Assembly: GCF_030936135.1 (NCBI RefSeq)
Contig: NC_082598.1
Location: 11,846,687-11,910,686 of the forward strand
Direction: 5' to 3'
Origin: Gavia stellata
Taxonomy: Eukaryota > Chordata > Aves > Gaviiformes > Gaviidae
Length of the DNA: 64,000 bases
A model generated the notes under the pieces. That model searched no databases and had not been told where the DNA came from. It saw only the letters and a list, made by a program, of their open reading frames with translations. Within the stretch, counting starts at the first letter, position 1; each line of letters starts with the position of its first letter. The position numbers were made by a program, and so were the translations under genes. Positions 41,002 to 57,728 of this stretch are shown here, in pieces.

Positions 41002-41952
41002 CTGTAACAAAAGTGTTTGAAATACATTAGCTTTTACGAACTGTAAACACTGTCATCACTGCTAGTAACTCTTCCTGTTGCGAGCCCAGATGATGAGCCA
41101 TCTTGCATCCTTGAGGCTGATGGAGGGGCTGAACCTCTGTGCAAGGATATCCTGCCAGGAAGTTTCCACATGTCGTCTTCTCTAAGGTCCTTCTCTGCAA
41201 TCCGATACGTGTAGCCAGAGATAACATTAAATACCAGTGGGTTTCCTGATACTTGGCTTCAACCTATCACCTGGGGCAAGAGAAGGGGGCTTCTTTGGTT
41301 GTACTTCAAGTCCCAGGTTTTAAAGCCAAAGTTAGCTCTCCCTGTTATGTTTTAGCTCTTGCTATTTTTACCCTTTCAAAAATACCTACACCAGCCTCAG
41401 CTCAACCAGATCTTCACATTGGCCGCTGCTGTTTTAAGCCGACAGCGTCAATTTGCTTTGCACTTATCACTCACACAGGACAACCTGCCAGTTTGATCTC
41501 AATGACAGTTGCTTCTTTGTGGGGCAGAAACCATTCCTAAAAAGCAAAGGACAGGATGCGGTGATGGAGGATGTCACCACTGATTTCGTAAGAGTGTTGA
41601 TACTGATGAAGAGCAGAGGAGTCACCACCCAGAAGGGAAAAGTGACAGGTACATGTAGTGAAGGCTGAAGAAACAGCAGTGGTCTGCAGAAACCATTTCT
41701 TTGAATCAGGTTCCAGCCCTTTTTCTCCAATGTTTATTCCAAATTTGTACAGAAATCCCCCCTTTCCTTTTTTTTTATTTGAACCTCATCTACAAAAGCT
41801 ATAATTTCAGATTACAACATTGAAATGACAGCAATTAGCAGATGCTGCTTGATCCTACTACTCAGGCTCATGAGCTTCATTGCATATTGTTTAAGACAAC
41901 ATGTGCAAGAAGTTGGGTAGCTAAAACCTTATTTTTAGAAGTGATCCTAAAA

Positions 41953-41984
41953 CTTTATCCTTGATGTTGCCATCAAGGATAAAG
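41953..41984. repeat. Perfect 14-bp stem with 4-nt loop
   Basis: CTTTATCCTTGATG (41953-41966), loop TTGC, then CATCAAGGATAAAG (41971-41984). The complementarity is exact. Confidence 0.92.
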
Positions 41985-44830
41985 ATCAAAATGACCATGC
42001 ACACAACTTTGATCTAATATTTATGAATGTTTCTAATAATCACAAAGCTGAGCCAATTATGGGATCAGGTAGGTGACAAAGGAAAGGTGGAAGGAGAGTG
42101 ATATGTAAGTGTAAAGACAATTTACCAAAATACTTCTGATGACCAGACACTAAAAATCCTGACTTAATACAAAATGCTTTTGCATCTCCCTTGAGTTTCT
42201 ATGTGTCTAAGTATTGCTCAGCCCAGACAACTACATCTCTTTCAGAGTTCTGTTGGAAAGAAATGGATGTTAATTAAATATGTTAAGAAGAACTTTTACT
42301 GCCAATAGTTTGGGGCCAGGCCCAATATCTTTAATTTCTACAGGAATTTCGGTTCCAGTTCTGAACCTTCTGTGGAAGGTATTTGCTAAATGTTTAGAAG
42401 GTGCCTATGTGGCTTAGGAGTATGTTCCTCACCTTTCCCAAAAGACATCTGCAGTTGTTTTATTTCTAGTGACCAAGTCTTTCTGTTTTCACACCAAGAG
42501 GCATAAATTTTTTGTCTGGCCACTGGTGCAAGTGAACAAAGATGGGTGGTAGTGAGAAGAGAAAGTGAGAAATCCAAAATCAGGTGAACTTGATTAAAAA
42601 AAAACCACCTTAAATTATTTTTTTTAAAAAAGTTAAAATGTGCTTGGATAGCAATACATTTATTATCATCTAGCAGCTAAGGTATGACTAGTCATGGACC
42701 TCAGAAAAACATAGACATTTAGGTGTAATACAGTGGAACAAAAAGGGAAAAAAACCACAGAGAAATCCTTGTGACTTTGGAAGCATGATGCTTCATTTCA
42801 TAAAACGGGATGAGTGCTGTTACCTTGGCCAGTGCTTTTACCCCACTGACTGTCACAGGTTGGGTTTTTCCCTCCCTTTTGGAGGCAAGGGAGAGTTTCC
42901 ATTCACCAAAGGGAGTGAACTTGACTTGGTGTACACCTTTCTGCTCCCGTGAACACTGGCATCAATGCAGCTTCTTGTGTAACACAAAGCAACAAGAGCT
43001 TGCTAAAAACATCCATCTCCACAAAAGCCAAAAAATGGGAAAGTTCTGGATTAGGTGAGCTGAACCACATGCAAGAATGTGAGTGTAAGGACATGGCCCA
43101 GTTTTGAGACTCCTTGGTCCCAGCAGGTACCAGCCCAGGCTGCGATACAGGCTAAACAGGCTTGATAATCCGCAGCATCTTGGATCCTTGTGCTACCATG
43201 CATATACCATGACGGACACAGGGAGGTGGCACCACCGAGATGCATTGTCAAACAGGGCAACCTGGTTTGAATGTCCTTTGCAGAATTTGACTTTTTAATT
43301 TCTGGCCATTATCTGCACTGCAGCATTTCACCCTGGCCTGTGGCCAAGGGTGCAAACTTGCCTCATTTCCCCTTGCACAGCAAATTCGACAGGTCAGCAG
43401 TCAGGACAAGGGTTATGGCTAATGTATGGAAGCTAAAACAAGCTGCTGTATTTTAGGATGCAGGTTCCCCGGCAGCAGCAGCTGCAGATGACATTACTTA
43501 AACGCAGGTCACTTCACAGGTACAGGTTTTATAACTTTCTGGGCAAAATTTAAAGTGATACTGGTAGTGTTGTTAAGGTTCCTGTTCTGACTCATTTGAA
43601 AAATTGGTTTTAATTTAGGACATCCCCAGCCCTCCCCTGTGTGTTTTAAACTTCCAAGTTTGTAGCTATCTTCCCAGGCTTTGCAGCCCCTGACTATGCA
43701 ACAGCCACTGGCGTGAGGTCCTGAGTCACTGTCGCAAACCAGGGATGAGAGTAGGGCTTGCCCAGCTGTGCCCTGCATTGGGATGGAGCACTTTGTATGT
43801 GTGACTGCATCGTTTCACTCAAAAGTCACATGTTGTCCCTGACTGGAGATCATGGAGGGACTGCTGTCCTTTCATCCCTCAGGAGAACTTCTTGGTAAGG
43901 CACACATGGCCATATTCCTCCACCATCTATGCATAAAACAGGACACCCCTAGCCCAGGTGATGGGATATAAGTGCACAGATTTATTTCCCCTAGATGTCA
44001 CCAAAAGCTTCTGTATCTTTCATTACCACCCACCAGACATTTCTTACATGGGCTTTTTACTGAGCAGTGCCTGGTCTATTCTACTGCTAAATCATTGTCA
44101 CACACACGTGGTCAGTAGGTAATATACAGCTCAGAAAAAATAGATTGATATAGAAAATGTTTAATAGTCATAAATACTTAAATATTTAATAGGTGCTGGT
44201 GAGAACTGTCACTTTAGAAGTCATCAGCCCAGAGATATGCTCAAAGATAATGGATGCTTAAAGTCAAAGATCAACTTCTGACTATGTTCAACTGCTGTTT
44301 GTTCTATAATGAACCACTTTTTCTTAAGAGACCAGGGACATTTTTAACATATGCTAGAAAGCTGAAAAACTAGCTGTTCTCCTAGTGGGCATGTCAGCAA
44401 TGAATACTAGATTGAGGAAACCAAAAGGAGATAGGAAAGACAGCAAAAAATTTTACAGAAGATTTACAGTGAGTCCCAAATGGGGAACTTTCCAGGGACA
44501 AAGAGGGAAAACCCATTCCCATTCATCTGACCTGGAATAAATGTTGCAAGGCTGCCACCGTATGGCAGCCAGCCTTTTTTTTTTTTTCCCTACAGAATTC
44601 AACAGAATATTACACTGCTGGTCAGGCTTGTTCCTTTTCTTCTGGAAATCAGTGGTAAAAATATCATAGCCTTCACCCTTTAGAGAGTAAAAGCCTGGCT
44701 TTTCCTAACCTGTGCCTTGTCAAATCATGTTTGGCCTCACAAAAAATGGGTAAATCTTTACAAATCAAGTCAATAGTGTGTAAATAATCCTACATTTTAA
44801 AGCACATTAAATAAGTGTATAAATCGTATT

Positions 44831-44925
44831 TTATATATGTATATATACACGCATTATATATTTAAACATGTGAGCTATTACATATTTAATACATACATGC
44901 ATACATATACACACATGTATACAAT
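44831..44925. repeat. TA/CA-rich simple repeat
   Basis: Alternating runs such as TATATATGTATATATACACG and ACATACATGCATACATATAC. It can form cruciforms or expand by slippage. Confidence 0.8.
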
Positions 44926-45025
44926 CTAAAGAAATCAAAGTTTGGTACATGTTAAAAGAAAAAGCTTCCATAGTTCCACACATGGAAACCATACTGATAT
45001 GCTCACCCTGCAAAACCAATATTAC

Positions 45026-45184
45026 CTTCTCATCAGGTGTGGGGGAGAACATTTTTTCTTCCATAGGATGCCTTGAATAGTCGTAAGGATAAGTCACAAC
45101 CAGCTCACCCCCATGGAGGCTGGCAGAGAGCACAAACGGGATAGACCTCAACCACTTCATGACTGCTTTCGTCTCAGGGGCCAC
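45026..45184 (-). CDS. CPZ: CPZ exon 7: third zinc ligand
   Basis: A 53-codon phase-0 exon, [11 protein letters not shown] to SPTPDEK. The motif [12 protein letters not shown] holds the third zinc ligand (His196 in CPA numbering). The following [20 protein letters not shown] is the CPE/CPZ-type loop that contacts basic C-terminal residues. Acceptor GATTTCAG|GT; donor GAGAAG|GTAATA. It stands after the longest CPZ intron (about 6.5 kb). Confidence 0.98.
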
Positions 45185-48100
45185 CTGAAATCCAGGAGAA
45201 TAAAAGCTGTGAGTAGTCATGCAGCTCCAAATGGATTTAGTCCTGGGCATGATGAAGGCTAGTGGAGAAGGGAGTGTTTTGGAAAGGAGAACGATGAGGC
45301 TCTTCAGCTCTTCCATCCCAAGGTTAATGGGGGAAGAGGGTCAGTTTGCTCCAGGGAACAGATGAGGCATACTGTTCACTGTGGAAAAACCATGAAAAGA
45401 AAGAGAAACTTTGAGAGAAGAGTAACTTTTTTATTACAGTGACATTTTCAGCGGTTCAAAGTGATGATGGCAGCATTTTAGTCTTGAAAAATCATAGCGT
45501 TGTACCACTACTTGCAAACCAGACTCCTTATCTAATTTCAGGATTGACTTTGGATGGATAAACTGGAATACGGGGATCAGTTTGTAATACTCAGCACTTG
45601 TTGGAAATACATTGTCTCATTTGCTATCCTTTGGGCCAGGTTCATCTGCAAATAGATGAAAACTAATGTATATAAAACACAGCAATGACTGCAGTTTACC
45701 TGCAGTGAACTGCTGCAGATAAGTCACAAAATTTGTCTTTCTGACAGTCCGTGCTCAGTACGAGCTGCCAAGGGAGAGGGCACCCGACTCCCACAGATGC
45801 TCAGGCACCCGTCTCCCCCGGACGTGCAGGAGGCTCCTTCACCCCCTTTTTCTGAGGAGTAATTTCACGGACCTGCTCCAGTGTTAGTTAATTCTTAGGG
45901 ATAACAGTGTCATCTGGTGGCCGGTCCCTGCAAGCCCAGACACACGCCGGTGACCCTGGAGGAGGTGAGGCTCCTTTCCTTGCAGCTTGTGAAGTTACCA
46001 GGGGAAAAGTGGGTGAAGGCAGAGGCTGCTAATCCGCACTCTGCTTTGCACAAGTGCAGATATGCAGGTTTTAAAAAAACGAGCAAGATCTGTTATGGCA
46101 GGCTTAGTCCAGCATCCTTGTAGGGCTGCTAACATTGCATGTCACCCTTTGCTTTGATTCCATCAGCCATTAGAAAATCATGCAGATGCACCCCAGAGTG
46201 GCTAATAACTAGTAACAGTGAATCAAGTCAACAATATGCAGGAAAAAACCACAAAACAAACAAACAACAAATAAACAAATCAACCAAACAAAAAAACTAA
46301 AGACCTATGTATTAGGGTTGCAATAATAGTAACTCCTATTTTCTTTGGATCTTTGGATCAGTCCCTATTCTGCTATGGGTAAACCACAGCTTTGGGGATG
46401 CAGTGGGTAGCACAAACTTAGGTGTGGAGCAGAGAAAAACGCTGTGAAGCAAAGGCGCACCATGGATGTATTACGTCTCCCAGCAGTGAGGTAGAAAGCA
46501 AAGAGTTTCAGGAAAAACCCATGTCTAAATACAGTTTTACCTGGAAAGATTTAAGAAGATATCACCCTGCCCATTCCTGACCGAGGCAGGAGGCTACCTC
46601 CCTTCGGATGCTATAGGTGTTAACTGAGTCCTTCTAGTTTTCAGGTTTCCTTAAAATGCCATTCTGTAGTCGTTCAGCTGAACTAGTGCCTCGAGCCACT
46701 GCAGCCATGCTATTTGAAAAGGCTGTACCCTGTACTTGGGAAGAAACGGGAACCTGAGGGTTCCCAGTGCTGTAAGGTGAATCATTAAACCAGTCGTGGT
46801 TAGCATATGGACACAAGGCAGATTGTGCCACTTGTCCTCAGAAAAACAGGCCAGGTCCATTCTATATGTCAACTTAGTGGTAGCCTCTGTATCTCTGTGC
46901 TGCAACCCTTTCAATCCCGGTATTATCAAGAGGCAACTTAAATGTAAGATGAGATGTAACGGATAAAGTCTGACCAGCTCAGGAACATACAGAATGCACT
47001 TTGCACACCAGAAACCCAGCCAAGGTTTTTTGTATAATTAGAAAGATCAGACACAGAGTTTCCAGGAAGGGCATGACCTGAAAAACATTTTTAAAAAGGC
47101 AGATAAAGGGCACTCCAAAAGGAAAGAACAAAATGCTTTTTGCAGTCTCCCACACCCACTCACACAACACAGAGGTGGGAGAAGAAAACAGCCTGCCAGG
47201 CTTCATCACAAGGAACCTGGCAGTGTCCAAAGAACGCTACCTGCAAGCAGTCCAAGTATGTGCGCTGGGATGGTCTGATAATCCTTTATCCCAAGGGAAT
47301 TTGGGACTGAACGAGCCACTCTCGGTTGAACCCTGAAAGCACTTTGTTCATCCTTTGAGCCCATCTCTTCTGAAGAGCAGAAGACCCCAGGTGGCTTGTA
47401 AGGAGCTGCGAGAGGCACTGCGTGCCCCATGGATCCCTGCTTGGGCGTTCACAGGGTGGCTGAGGAGCTGGCACCAAGCCTGCAGCCTCCAAGCCCCCAG
47501 CACCAGCAGTCCCCAGGAGGATGCTGCCCCCCAAACTCTCAGCAGCTCCCTGCCCTGCCTGCAGCTGCCCCAGCTCCCACTGCCCGGACAGAGAGGGCAT
47601 GCCTGATGCCAGAATCAGCCCTGCTTTCAAACAGGAGTCCCGGGCCTCAATAACAAGATTTTTCAGTTGCTTCTGCAATTCAGTGGGCAAGGGTGAAATG
47701 CACAGTTTTACTCAGAGAGCTCCTAAATTCAGTCCCTCCCCCTGATTAGCCAACTTGCTCACTATATACCTGCACAACCCACAAGACACCGCTGTGTCAC
47801 AGAGCCAACGTCTCATTGAAGCAAATGTTGTGGAAAATCATGAGTTTCAATGTCACTATTTTTATCCTAATAGCATTTCAGTGACATCAAGTACAGTGAT
47901 TAAGGCTTTGAAATGTGCACATCCTGGTTCAGCTCCACCGGATGATATCAGATGCTATCTGTGTCACTCTGGCCTTTGACTATTCATAGACTTCTCCTTT
48001 AATGTGGGTTTTGTGGGTTTTGATTTTTTCTTTTCAGTAGGGTTCTTGCTTTTTAGTCAGAGGAGATCAATTTTAAAGTATCCATCTCACAAGAACAATT

Positions 48101-51100
48101 TGGGGCACAATTAGAAAACAGCTAAATTATTTCTGCGTAAGTACAGGGAATGGCCACTACCCTTTTTAAACCTGAATCTCATTTCTGTCAATTATACTGC
48201 AATTAGTCATCGTCTCCATGGCTTTCAAAGATTTCTTTTTTTCCTTTTAGAAGCAACCAGACTCATTTTCCTAAAGACTATGCCAGCCTCCACTGGCACA
48301 GACTTCCAAATTCTGTTTGAATCAAGCCGATCTAACTGACTTAATTTCAGATGAAGCCTGAAGTCTCCCAGTCTGAGCCCTCAGACCACTTATTACAATA
48401 ATTCATAATAGCGGGGAACAAAACGCGCTGTACAGCAAGGGTTATGGGGAGGCAGGAGCTCTCCTGAGTTTATGGGGTTGGCTGGGAGCTCACTTTCCAT
48501 TTTCTGATCTTTATACAATGCCCTGCAATACTCAGATAATTACTTTAATAAGGCAGGTAATAAACACTATTAAGTAAATGAAAGCTGAGAGGCTGGTGTT
48601 GAAACATCCAATCTAATGCTTTTGCATGCACAAAGCTGACTACTGTAAGAGCCACAGGTTCATCTGCTTGACAAAATTGAAGCTCATTATGGGAGAGCTG
48701 ATTTGGCTGTCCTGTGATACCACCGGCGGAGGAGAGGGACTCGAGGCTGTGAGAACGCTTACTGCCAGGTTTCTGAACCATGTGAAACTGCAGTCGTCAA
48801 GGAGATTTTGTGGTGCCATCCAGGTCACAGGCAAATTGGTTCCCTCATTTGTTCTGCAAAGCAGATAGATTTGGAGATGCTTTGGGTGTTGTTTATATCA
48901 GGACCCACTTTGGGGTCAGGAGAACATCTAGAGGTTCTCTGAGGCTTGGTGCTGTGAGGAATGAATCATTGGACCATCACCTTACTTCAATTTCTGCTTC
49001 AAAAACAAAAAAAGATTTTCAGGAGAAGGGATGTATTTATAACCCTGGGTCTGCACCCACTGAGACAGAGCTCAGACAGAGGGTGGTTGTGTGCCAAGAC
49101 TTCCTGGTCCCTCGTCTGTGGTGATAGACGCCCCAGGGTGACCAGCACGCTGCAGCTGGGGCAGAGCTGGCCACAGCAGTGGGGGTAACTGCAGGAGACA
49201 TGTTAGGCTGTCTCCATCCAGCCCTCTATAAATTGCTATGATGTTACACAGTGTCTAAGAAAGCTAAATACATGGTTGTAAAAATGACTTCTGCAAGTGG
49301 CTGCCTAACATTGACCATCCTAAAGGCCATCAGAAGAACCGGGGCAGAAGCAGGACTCAGAAGATGGAGTAGGGAGGTTAGAGCCAGAAAATCCAGAGAG
49401 TTGCAGGGACTCTGGGACAAGCTCACAGCTTGCACCAGGCACTGGCACAAAGAGGGGTCAAAGCCATGTTTGTCCTTCCTCAGTGGTGCTTGGGCCTTCA
49501 ACCCTGAACCTCTGGATGCAGAGAGAGAGTGAGCACATGGCTGGAGGTAGATCTCCATCCTCTCCTTCATACCTCAAAGTCTGCTGTACAGCCGCTACGT
49601 CCAGTCCAAAAGGGCAAAAGCAGCTTTTTCCTCCACTGAAACCCAAAGGCATTTTCAATTACTTCTTTAGGCATGCCAGGCACTCCTGTAGCCTGCCTGC
49701 ACATAGCTCAGGGGACAATACAGCCCATGAAAGAGCTCCCCGGAGACTGGAACCCTCACTATTATTCTGCAAAGGCCATGCAAAGAAAGGGCTCTGTCTG
49801 GTGAGTGGGTTGTTGCAGACACAATTTGACTCATCAGCCTTATCCTTGTGGACAGGCTGGTGGCAGTGCTTGGTGGCTGAGCTATACAGTCTTGGCAAGA
49901 ACTGAAGTAAGTGGCTGCAAGTTCATGTTCCTAGGACAGGGAACATCTCACTGTAAGCATCTCCCCCAGGAAAGCACATATCTTGACATGGGTCAAAAAG
50001 CCTGGCAGGTAACAGACCTGCAATTGCATGGGATGGCCAACTTTGATAAGGTTGAGAGCAAGACAACACCTGCTCTCAAATCAGGAACCCAGTGAGAAGC
50101 CGTGACCAAGAGAGGTGGGCTCTGCGAGGGGGTTTGAAATAGCATAGTGACTCCCAGTAAGCTAGAAACATATATATACATGTTTGTAATGACTGTTGTT
50201 TTATTATACATTTTTGATTTAGCATGTTCTTCTCAGTAAACGTTACTTTATGTTACAATAGCTGGCAGGTTCCTGACTAATTGAATAATCTTGTTTTGCC
50301 CTATGGGAACAGCATGACAGATACTGAACTAAAGTGAGGCATCTTCAGAGAATTGCTGTGAAACAAAGGCATCCCCAGCTGAAGTCCCGGCTTTAGAGGA
50401 TGAGGAAGAGGGTTTCCTAAAAAGAGAAGAGGGATGGCTCCAAGCCTCAGTCCTATATGGGAAAGCAAACCCACAGGTAAGACTCCATAGTGCTGCCAGC
50501 TCGGAGCTCACCCCTGCAGTGCTCAGGTCATCTCCGCCACGTGAAACGTGGTTTCACACCAGGTATCTGCAAGGCTGGGCCTAACCCTGCTCCCGAGATT
50601 CTTCCTATCCATTCATACTCCATTCATTTGTTGAAGAAAACTTTCAGTTTGATAGCTACACATGGTTCTTAGATGTACAGCCATGAAAACTACTATGCAC
50701 AAATCGGGTGAACCAAAACTATTATCTCTCTAGACTTTTCTCCTAAAATCCCCTTCTTTTTCAGCTGTTTTGATTTGACCTCAGGCTCTGCTCCATGTGC
50801 TCTCAAGTCTTCTTTCCCATCTGAGGCTCTGCACTCTACTTGCATTTACCAGCTCACTGTTATCTCTCATTATTCAGTCAAAAGTTGGAAACTATTAAGC
50901 CTGTGACCTTATACTCATGTAGATATCTAGTGCCATGAGCCAGGATCTGCACGATTACATGCATAAACCAGAAGAAAATAGAATAAACTTCTTGAGCTTG
51001 TGAGTTGCTAGTGTCGGGGGCTGCTGGGCTGCCAGCGACACGGGTAGGACTGAGCTTTGCATTCCTGGACATCACATAACGTGACGCTTAGTGATGATGA

Positions 51101-51671
51101 GTGTGAGGCCCTGCAGTGCTGCCTCCATCCTGCTCTCCGGGACTGGAGGCAGCAGCAACTCTCCCTTCCAGCACCACAGCCCCCTGACAGGCTGTTTCCA
51201 TTGCTCCAGCTGGTTACGGTCCTTTATAAACATTCTTTTTGTGGAAAGCTGATGCCACACAACTTCACATGAAGCTTTTCTTTGTTTTCCAAGGCACAAA
51301 CTACTGTTGCATCAAACCTGTGCAGAGCTAAGTAAAATGACAGCCAAGTGCATAAAGTCTTTAACATGCTACTACAGTTTGCATCACTAATGATGAATCA
51401 TTACACACTCGTGACCCCCTCCTAACAGTCATTATCCTTAATTTAAAATAGCAAAATCCAAATCATCCACAAATTTTCCCAACGATTTGTGACACCTGCC
51501 TCTTTGGCCAGACCTACACCGTGATTTTTCATGCCAATTCTGAGCCTGTCCAGTTTATTCCTACTTATAAAACTTGATTACCAGAGAATAACTTCAGACC
51601 AAGCAATCTCAGGTTCTTAATTTCTGCGTTGCCCTGTAGCATATGTGATTTATAAAATCTGTAATTCATAC
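45185..51671 (-). other. CPZ intron 6
   Basis: About 6.5 kb, the largest intron within the peptidase part. A CAAA-type repeat lies at 46251-46298. The segments at about 47330-47640 and 48700-50100 are more GC-rich and contain many chance reading frames on both strands; none shows a domain or exon structure. Confidence 0.85.
46251..46298. repeat. (CAAA)n-like simple repeat
   Basis: AAACAAACAAACAACAAATA followed by further imperfect units. Confidence 0.85.
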
Positions 51672-51833
51672 CTTACCCCACCAGTAGGATTGTGGAATGG
51701 GGATGTGGTCAAGGCGGGCCCCACGAATCCCAGCTCTTCTGTAAGCCTCAGACGTCAAATCAGGGAAATTTCTGTTCAGGTCCAAGTTCTGAGCTGTCTG
51801 TCGTCCAATGACCCATCCATTGTAACCAGCTCC
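51672..51833 (-). CDS. CPZ: CPZ exon 6: substrate-carboxylate binding segment
   Basis: A 54-codon phase-0 exon from GAGYNGW to SYWWGK. It contains NLDLNRNFPD, where Asn and Arg of the N-R pair bind the C-terminal carboxylate of the substrate (Asn144/Arg145 in CPA numbering). The DHIPIPQ-YWWGK ending matches human CPZ apart from single changes. Acceptor AAATTAG|GG; donor GGTAAG|GTATGA. Confidence 0.98.
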
Positions 51834-55099
<3,266 letters not shown>

Positions 55100-55312
55100 G
55101 CAGTTCATGGTGTCCAGGTTTGGTTGAAAACTCAATCACAAAAAGATCCTTCCCTTCAAAACTGCGACCTATGCTGTAAGTTGTTGCAATATGGGAGCAC
55201 TTAGAAGCGGTCTTCTTCAACGTGCTCACCATTTGGGAATATGAATGGTGTTTGAATTGAAGAAAAGTTGCTGGCAAGTCTGAAGGCAAATCTTCCTCAA
55301 CATCTACTTCTC
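55100..55312 (-). CDS. CPZ: CPZ exon 4: linker and start of M14 peptidase domain
   Basis: Phase-1 exon joining with the previous G to give Gly. It encodes an acidic linker (EVDVEEDLPSDLP) followed by the start of the carboxypeptidase domain: FLQFKHHSYSQMVSTLKK, then YSIGRSFEGKDLFVIEFSTKPG. The H-x-x-Y-x-x-M and S-I-G-x-S-x-x-G patterns are typical of N/E-type M14 enzymes. Acceptor TTTGCAG|GA; donor CTGC|GTGAGT. Confidence 0.97.
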
Positions 55313-56104
55313 CTGCAAAGAAAAATTTTAACAGAGTGTTTAAAACCATGGTGCTCAGAGGATTGTACGAATGCCTGCACTTTTCTGCAACATACCTTTT
55401 TCAGTAGTAGAATTATAGAAAATACAGCTGCAGTCAAAACCTTAAATCTATGCAGTACATCCTATGCTGTTATTGTGGCATATTTTGTTTACAAAAGCAT
55501 GCTAATGCATATGCCCACTGACAAATATTTTGTGCAACCTCCAGTTATAATTTGGCCTTTGGCACGCTTAGCACATTTTAGTCACAAAATGTACAGATTT
55601 TTCCTTTTCAATCTGGTGGATCAAATTAATTTTTTATGAAATTCAGCTGTCTTCAGCTATCTGGATCTTCTTCATCCAAACAAAAATCTGTGACAATCAT
55701 TAATGAGATTATTTTAATGAGCTGTTAAACTTGTCAAGTAGTCATGAATTTATGAGTGCATTAAAGTTTCAGTTTTTAAATAAAATATTTCAAATCTACA
55801 GACAGTTATTACACAGGGCAGGGCTTATCTAAATGCACATTGGCAGTCCAAACATCTAGCTGTGAGCTGGCTGTCTTGATGCTTTTTCTATACGACGGAG
55901 AGAAACAGATGCTTCTTGAGCACAGTTTAATTAAGTGTTTAAAATAGGTGGAACAGAATGAATCACACCTTACAGGTGTCTATAAAGACGACAAGCTGAG
56001 ATGACAAGCAGAGAGGTTTCGTGCCATAGACATGTCAAACTGAGTGAGATGAGACCTTTCCCATCTAGACGAGTAAGATGTGTCAGCAGAGCTTCCTTCC
56101 TTAC
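55313..56104 (-). other. CPZ intron 3
   Basis: About 0.8 kb between the Frizzled exon and the acidic linker exon. Nothing recognised inside. Confidence 0.9.
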
Positions 56105-56479
56105 CTCGCAGCTTTGCCAGCGGGTCAAAACATCCTTCTTCTTCCCCAGCGAAAAAGCGGTCGCAGTCTAAGAAGTAGGGCCAAGCCATGTCTATTGCAT
56201 CAAAGGCAGGGAGGCAATTTTTTTTCAGGTTTTCACAGACATGCCTGCAGGGCTTTATAACTTTGTCCTTTTCGCACTGCGGGGCCAGCACCGAGCAGCC
56301 CAGGAGCCTCAGGTCCGGATTGCATTCTCCCTGGAGCAAGTTGTGCAGCACGCTGATGAGGATGTACTCGGAGCTGTACTCAATCACTTCTCGAGACTTC
56401 TGATCCAGAAAATTAGGATATATCGTTTGAGTATAGGCAACATCAGTACAAGAACTTAAGGCAATGTCCACGCATTTTG
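56105..56479 (-). CDS. CPZ: CPZ exon 3: Frizzled-type cysteine-rich domain
   Basis: This exon codes for the whole Frizzled-type domain, the Wnt-binding module that distinguishes CPZ from all other carboxypeptidases. It starts at KCVDIALSSC and ends at LAKLRG. Ten cysteines are present in the family order: KC, SSC, GEC, LGC, PQC, KPC, HVC, KNC, LDC, EGC. The block AFDAIDMAWPYFLDC is almost identical to human CPZ. The acceptor is TTCATAG|CA (phase 1) and the donor G|GTAAGG (phase 1). An ATG is not needed here; the first in-frame codons run straight back into the acceptor. Potential N-glycosylation seen in human CPZ (NHT) is not kept at the same place (TQT here). Confidence 0.97.
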
Positions 56480-57728
56480 CTATGAAAAGGAGATGAACAT
56501 ATGGAAAACAACTTGTTTCACAGACACTGAGCTGTTCAAAGACAACATAACAAATAACATGTTCAATGAACTTATTTTTTTTTGTTCACAGATAATCTGG
56601 AGGCCGTTTGCAATACTCTCAAATGAATTTGATGTCTAAAACCACTTATAGAAAGATAATGGAAAGTATGATTGGGCTGGAGATTGAGTGCGAACAGTTT
56701 GATGCAAGTAGATGTCATTCAGATTTCAAACGGTATCTGATAATTTGGTGGGGCGTCAGGGGTTATCTGACTGATAAGCACTGTTCCTAAAATAAGATTT
56801 ATTTTGTTAATTCAATACCTGAACAGCAATGAAAGGACAAATCCCTGGCCAGAAAACACTGGAGTACTGGGCCCAAATGGGAGTTCATTTAACAAATAGC
56901 TTGGAAACCACCAAAATGAATAAAGCCCCGTTTCCGAAGGAAAGGCTGTCCCATACTCAATTAAATCTTACTTGATTTAAATTAAGAATACAGTTTGAGC
57001 TTATTAAACACCAGAGAATCCATAAGAGAGAAAAAAACCCTGTTGAGGTGTGAATTTGCTGGTGTCTAACATGGGAAAAACTCAGATTCCTGAATAAAGT
57101 GTGTTTCTGATAGCCCTCTCTCCCCTGTCCTTGCCTTTTAGTATGGATTCACTGATGAGGTGTGAGATCATATAGATTTTTTTCTTTAGTGGGGAAGGTA
57201 TCAGTAAGATATCTCTCTTCTTTGCTTGGCCCCACAACATTTGTAAGACTTCAATATCTCTAAACTGCAGGCCCTCTGTTAAGTTTGATTGAAATTGCCC
57301 AAAGGGATCAAAAGTTATTCTGGGACTTGACTCAAAGACAAGCAGGCCCATAAATGTGCTTACATGTATATTCTCATAAACCTAACACATTTTAAGAAAT
57401 CAGGTTAAGAAGTCTTAGGAAGGATAAACGTTGGTAATACCTTCAACTCACTCGGAGATTGGAAGGGAGTAATAGAGAGATGTCTCTTCATAAAATTACT
57501 GGCTGTTACAGTAATGGGCCTACGTTTGAGCCTCCTTCTCTTGCTAGTGTCTCTGGCTGGTAACAAATACCATTGTCACAGCAGCAAAATCCTACTTTGT
57601 GTGAAAGATCATCTCTCTAGGAACAAGACCTACTATAGCACCAACATTAGAAAACTTGTCAGGAAATAATGAAGAAATACTTAAGGTTTCAAGATACTCC
57701 AAAGATAGCGAGCAAAGTCACACCATAC
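56480..57728 (-). other. CPZ intron 2
   Basis: About 1.25 kb between the microexon and the Frizzled exon. Nothing recognised inside. Confidence 0.75.

Larger units (their letters stand above)
41002..45025 (-). other. CPZ intron 7
   Basis: About 4.0 kb. Contains a perfect 14-bp hairpin at 41953-41984 and an alternating TA/CA simple repeat at about 44831-44925. No further exon seen. Confidence 0.9.

Noticed and set aside
47286..47690. 134-residue minus-strand frame rich in Gly, Ala and Leu
   Set aside because: Lies in CPZ intron 6 in a locally GC-rich stretch with equally long frames on the other strand; no domain, no splice context.
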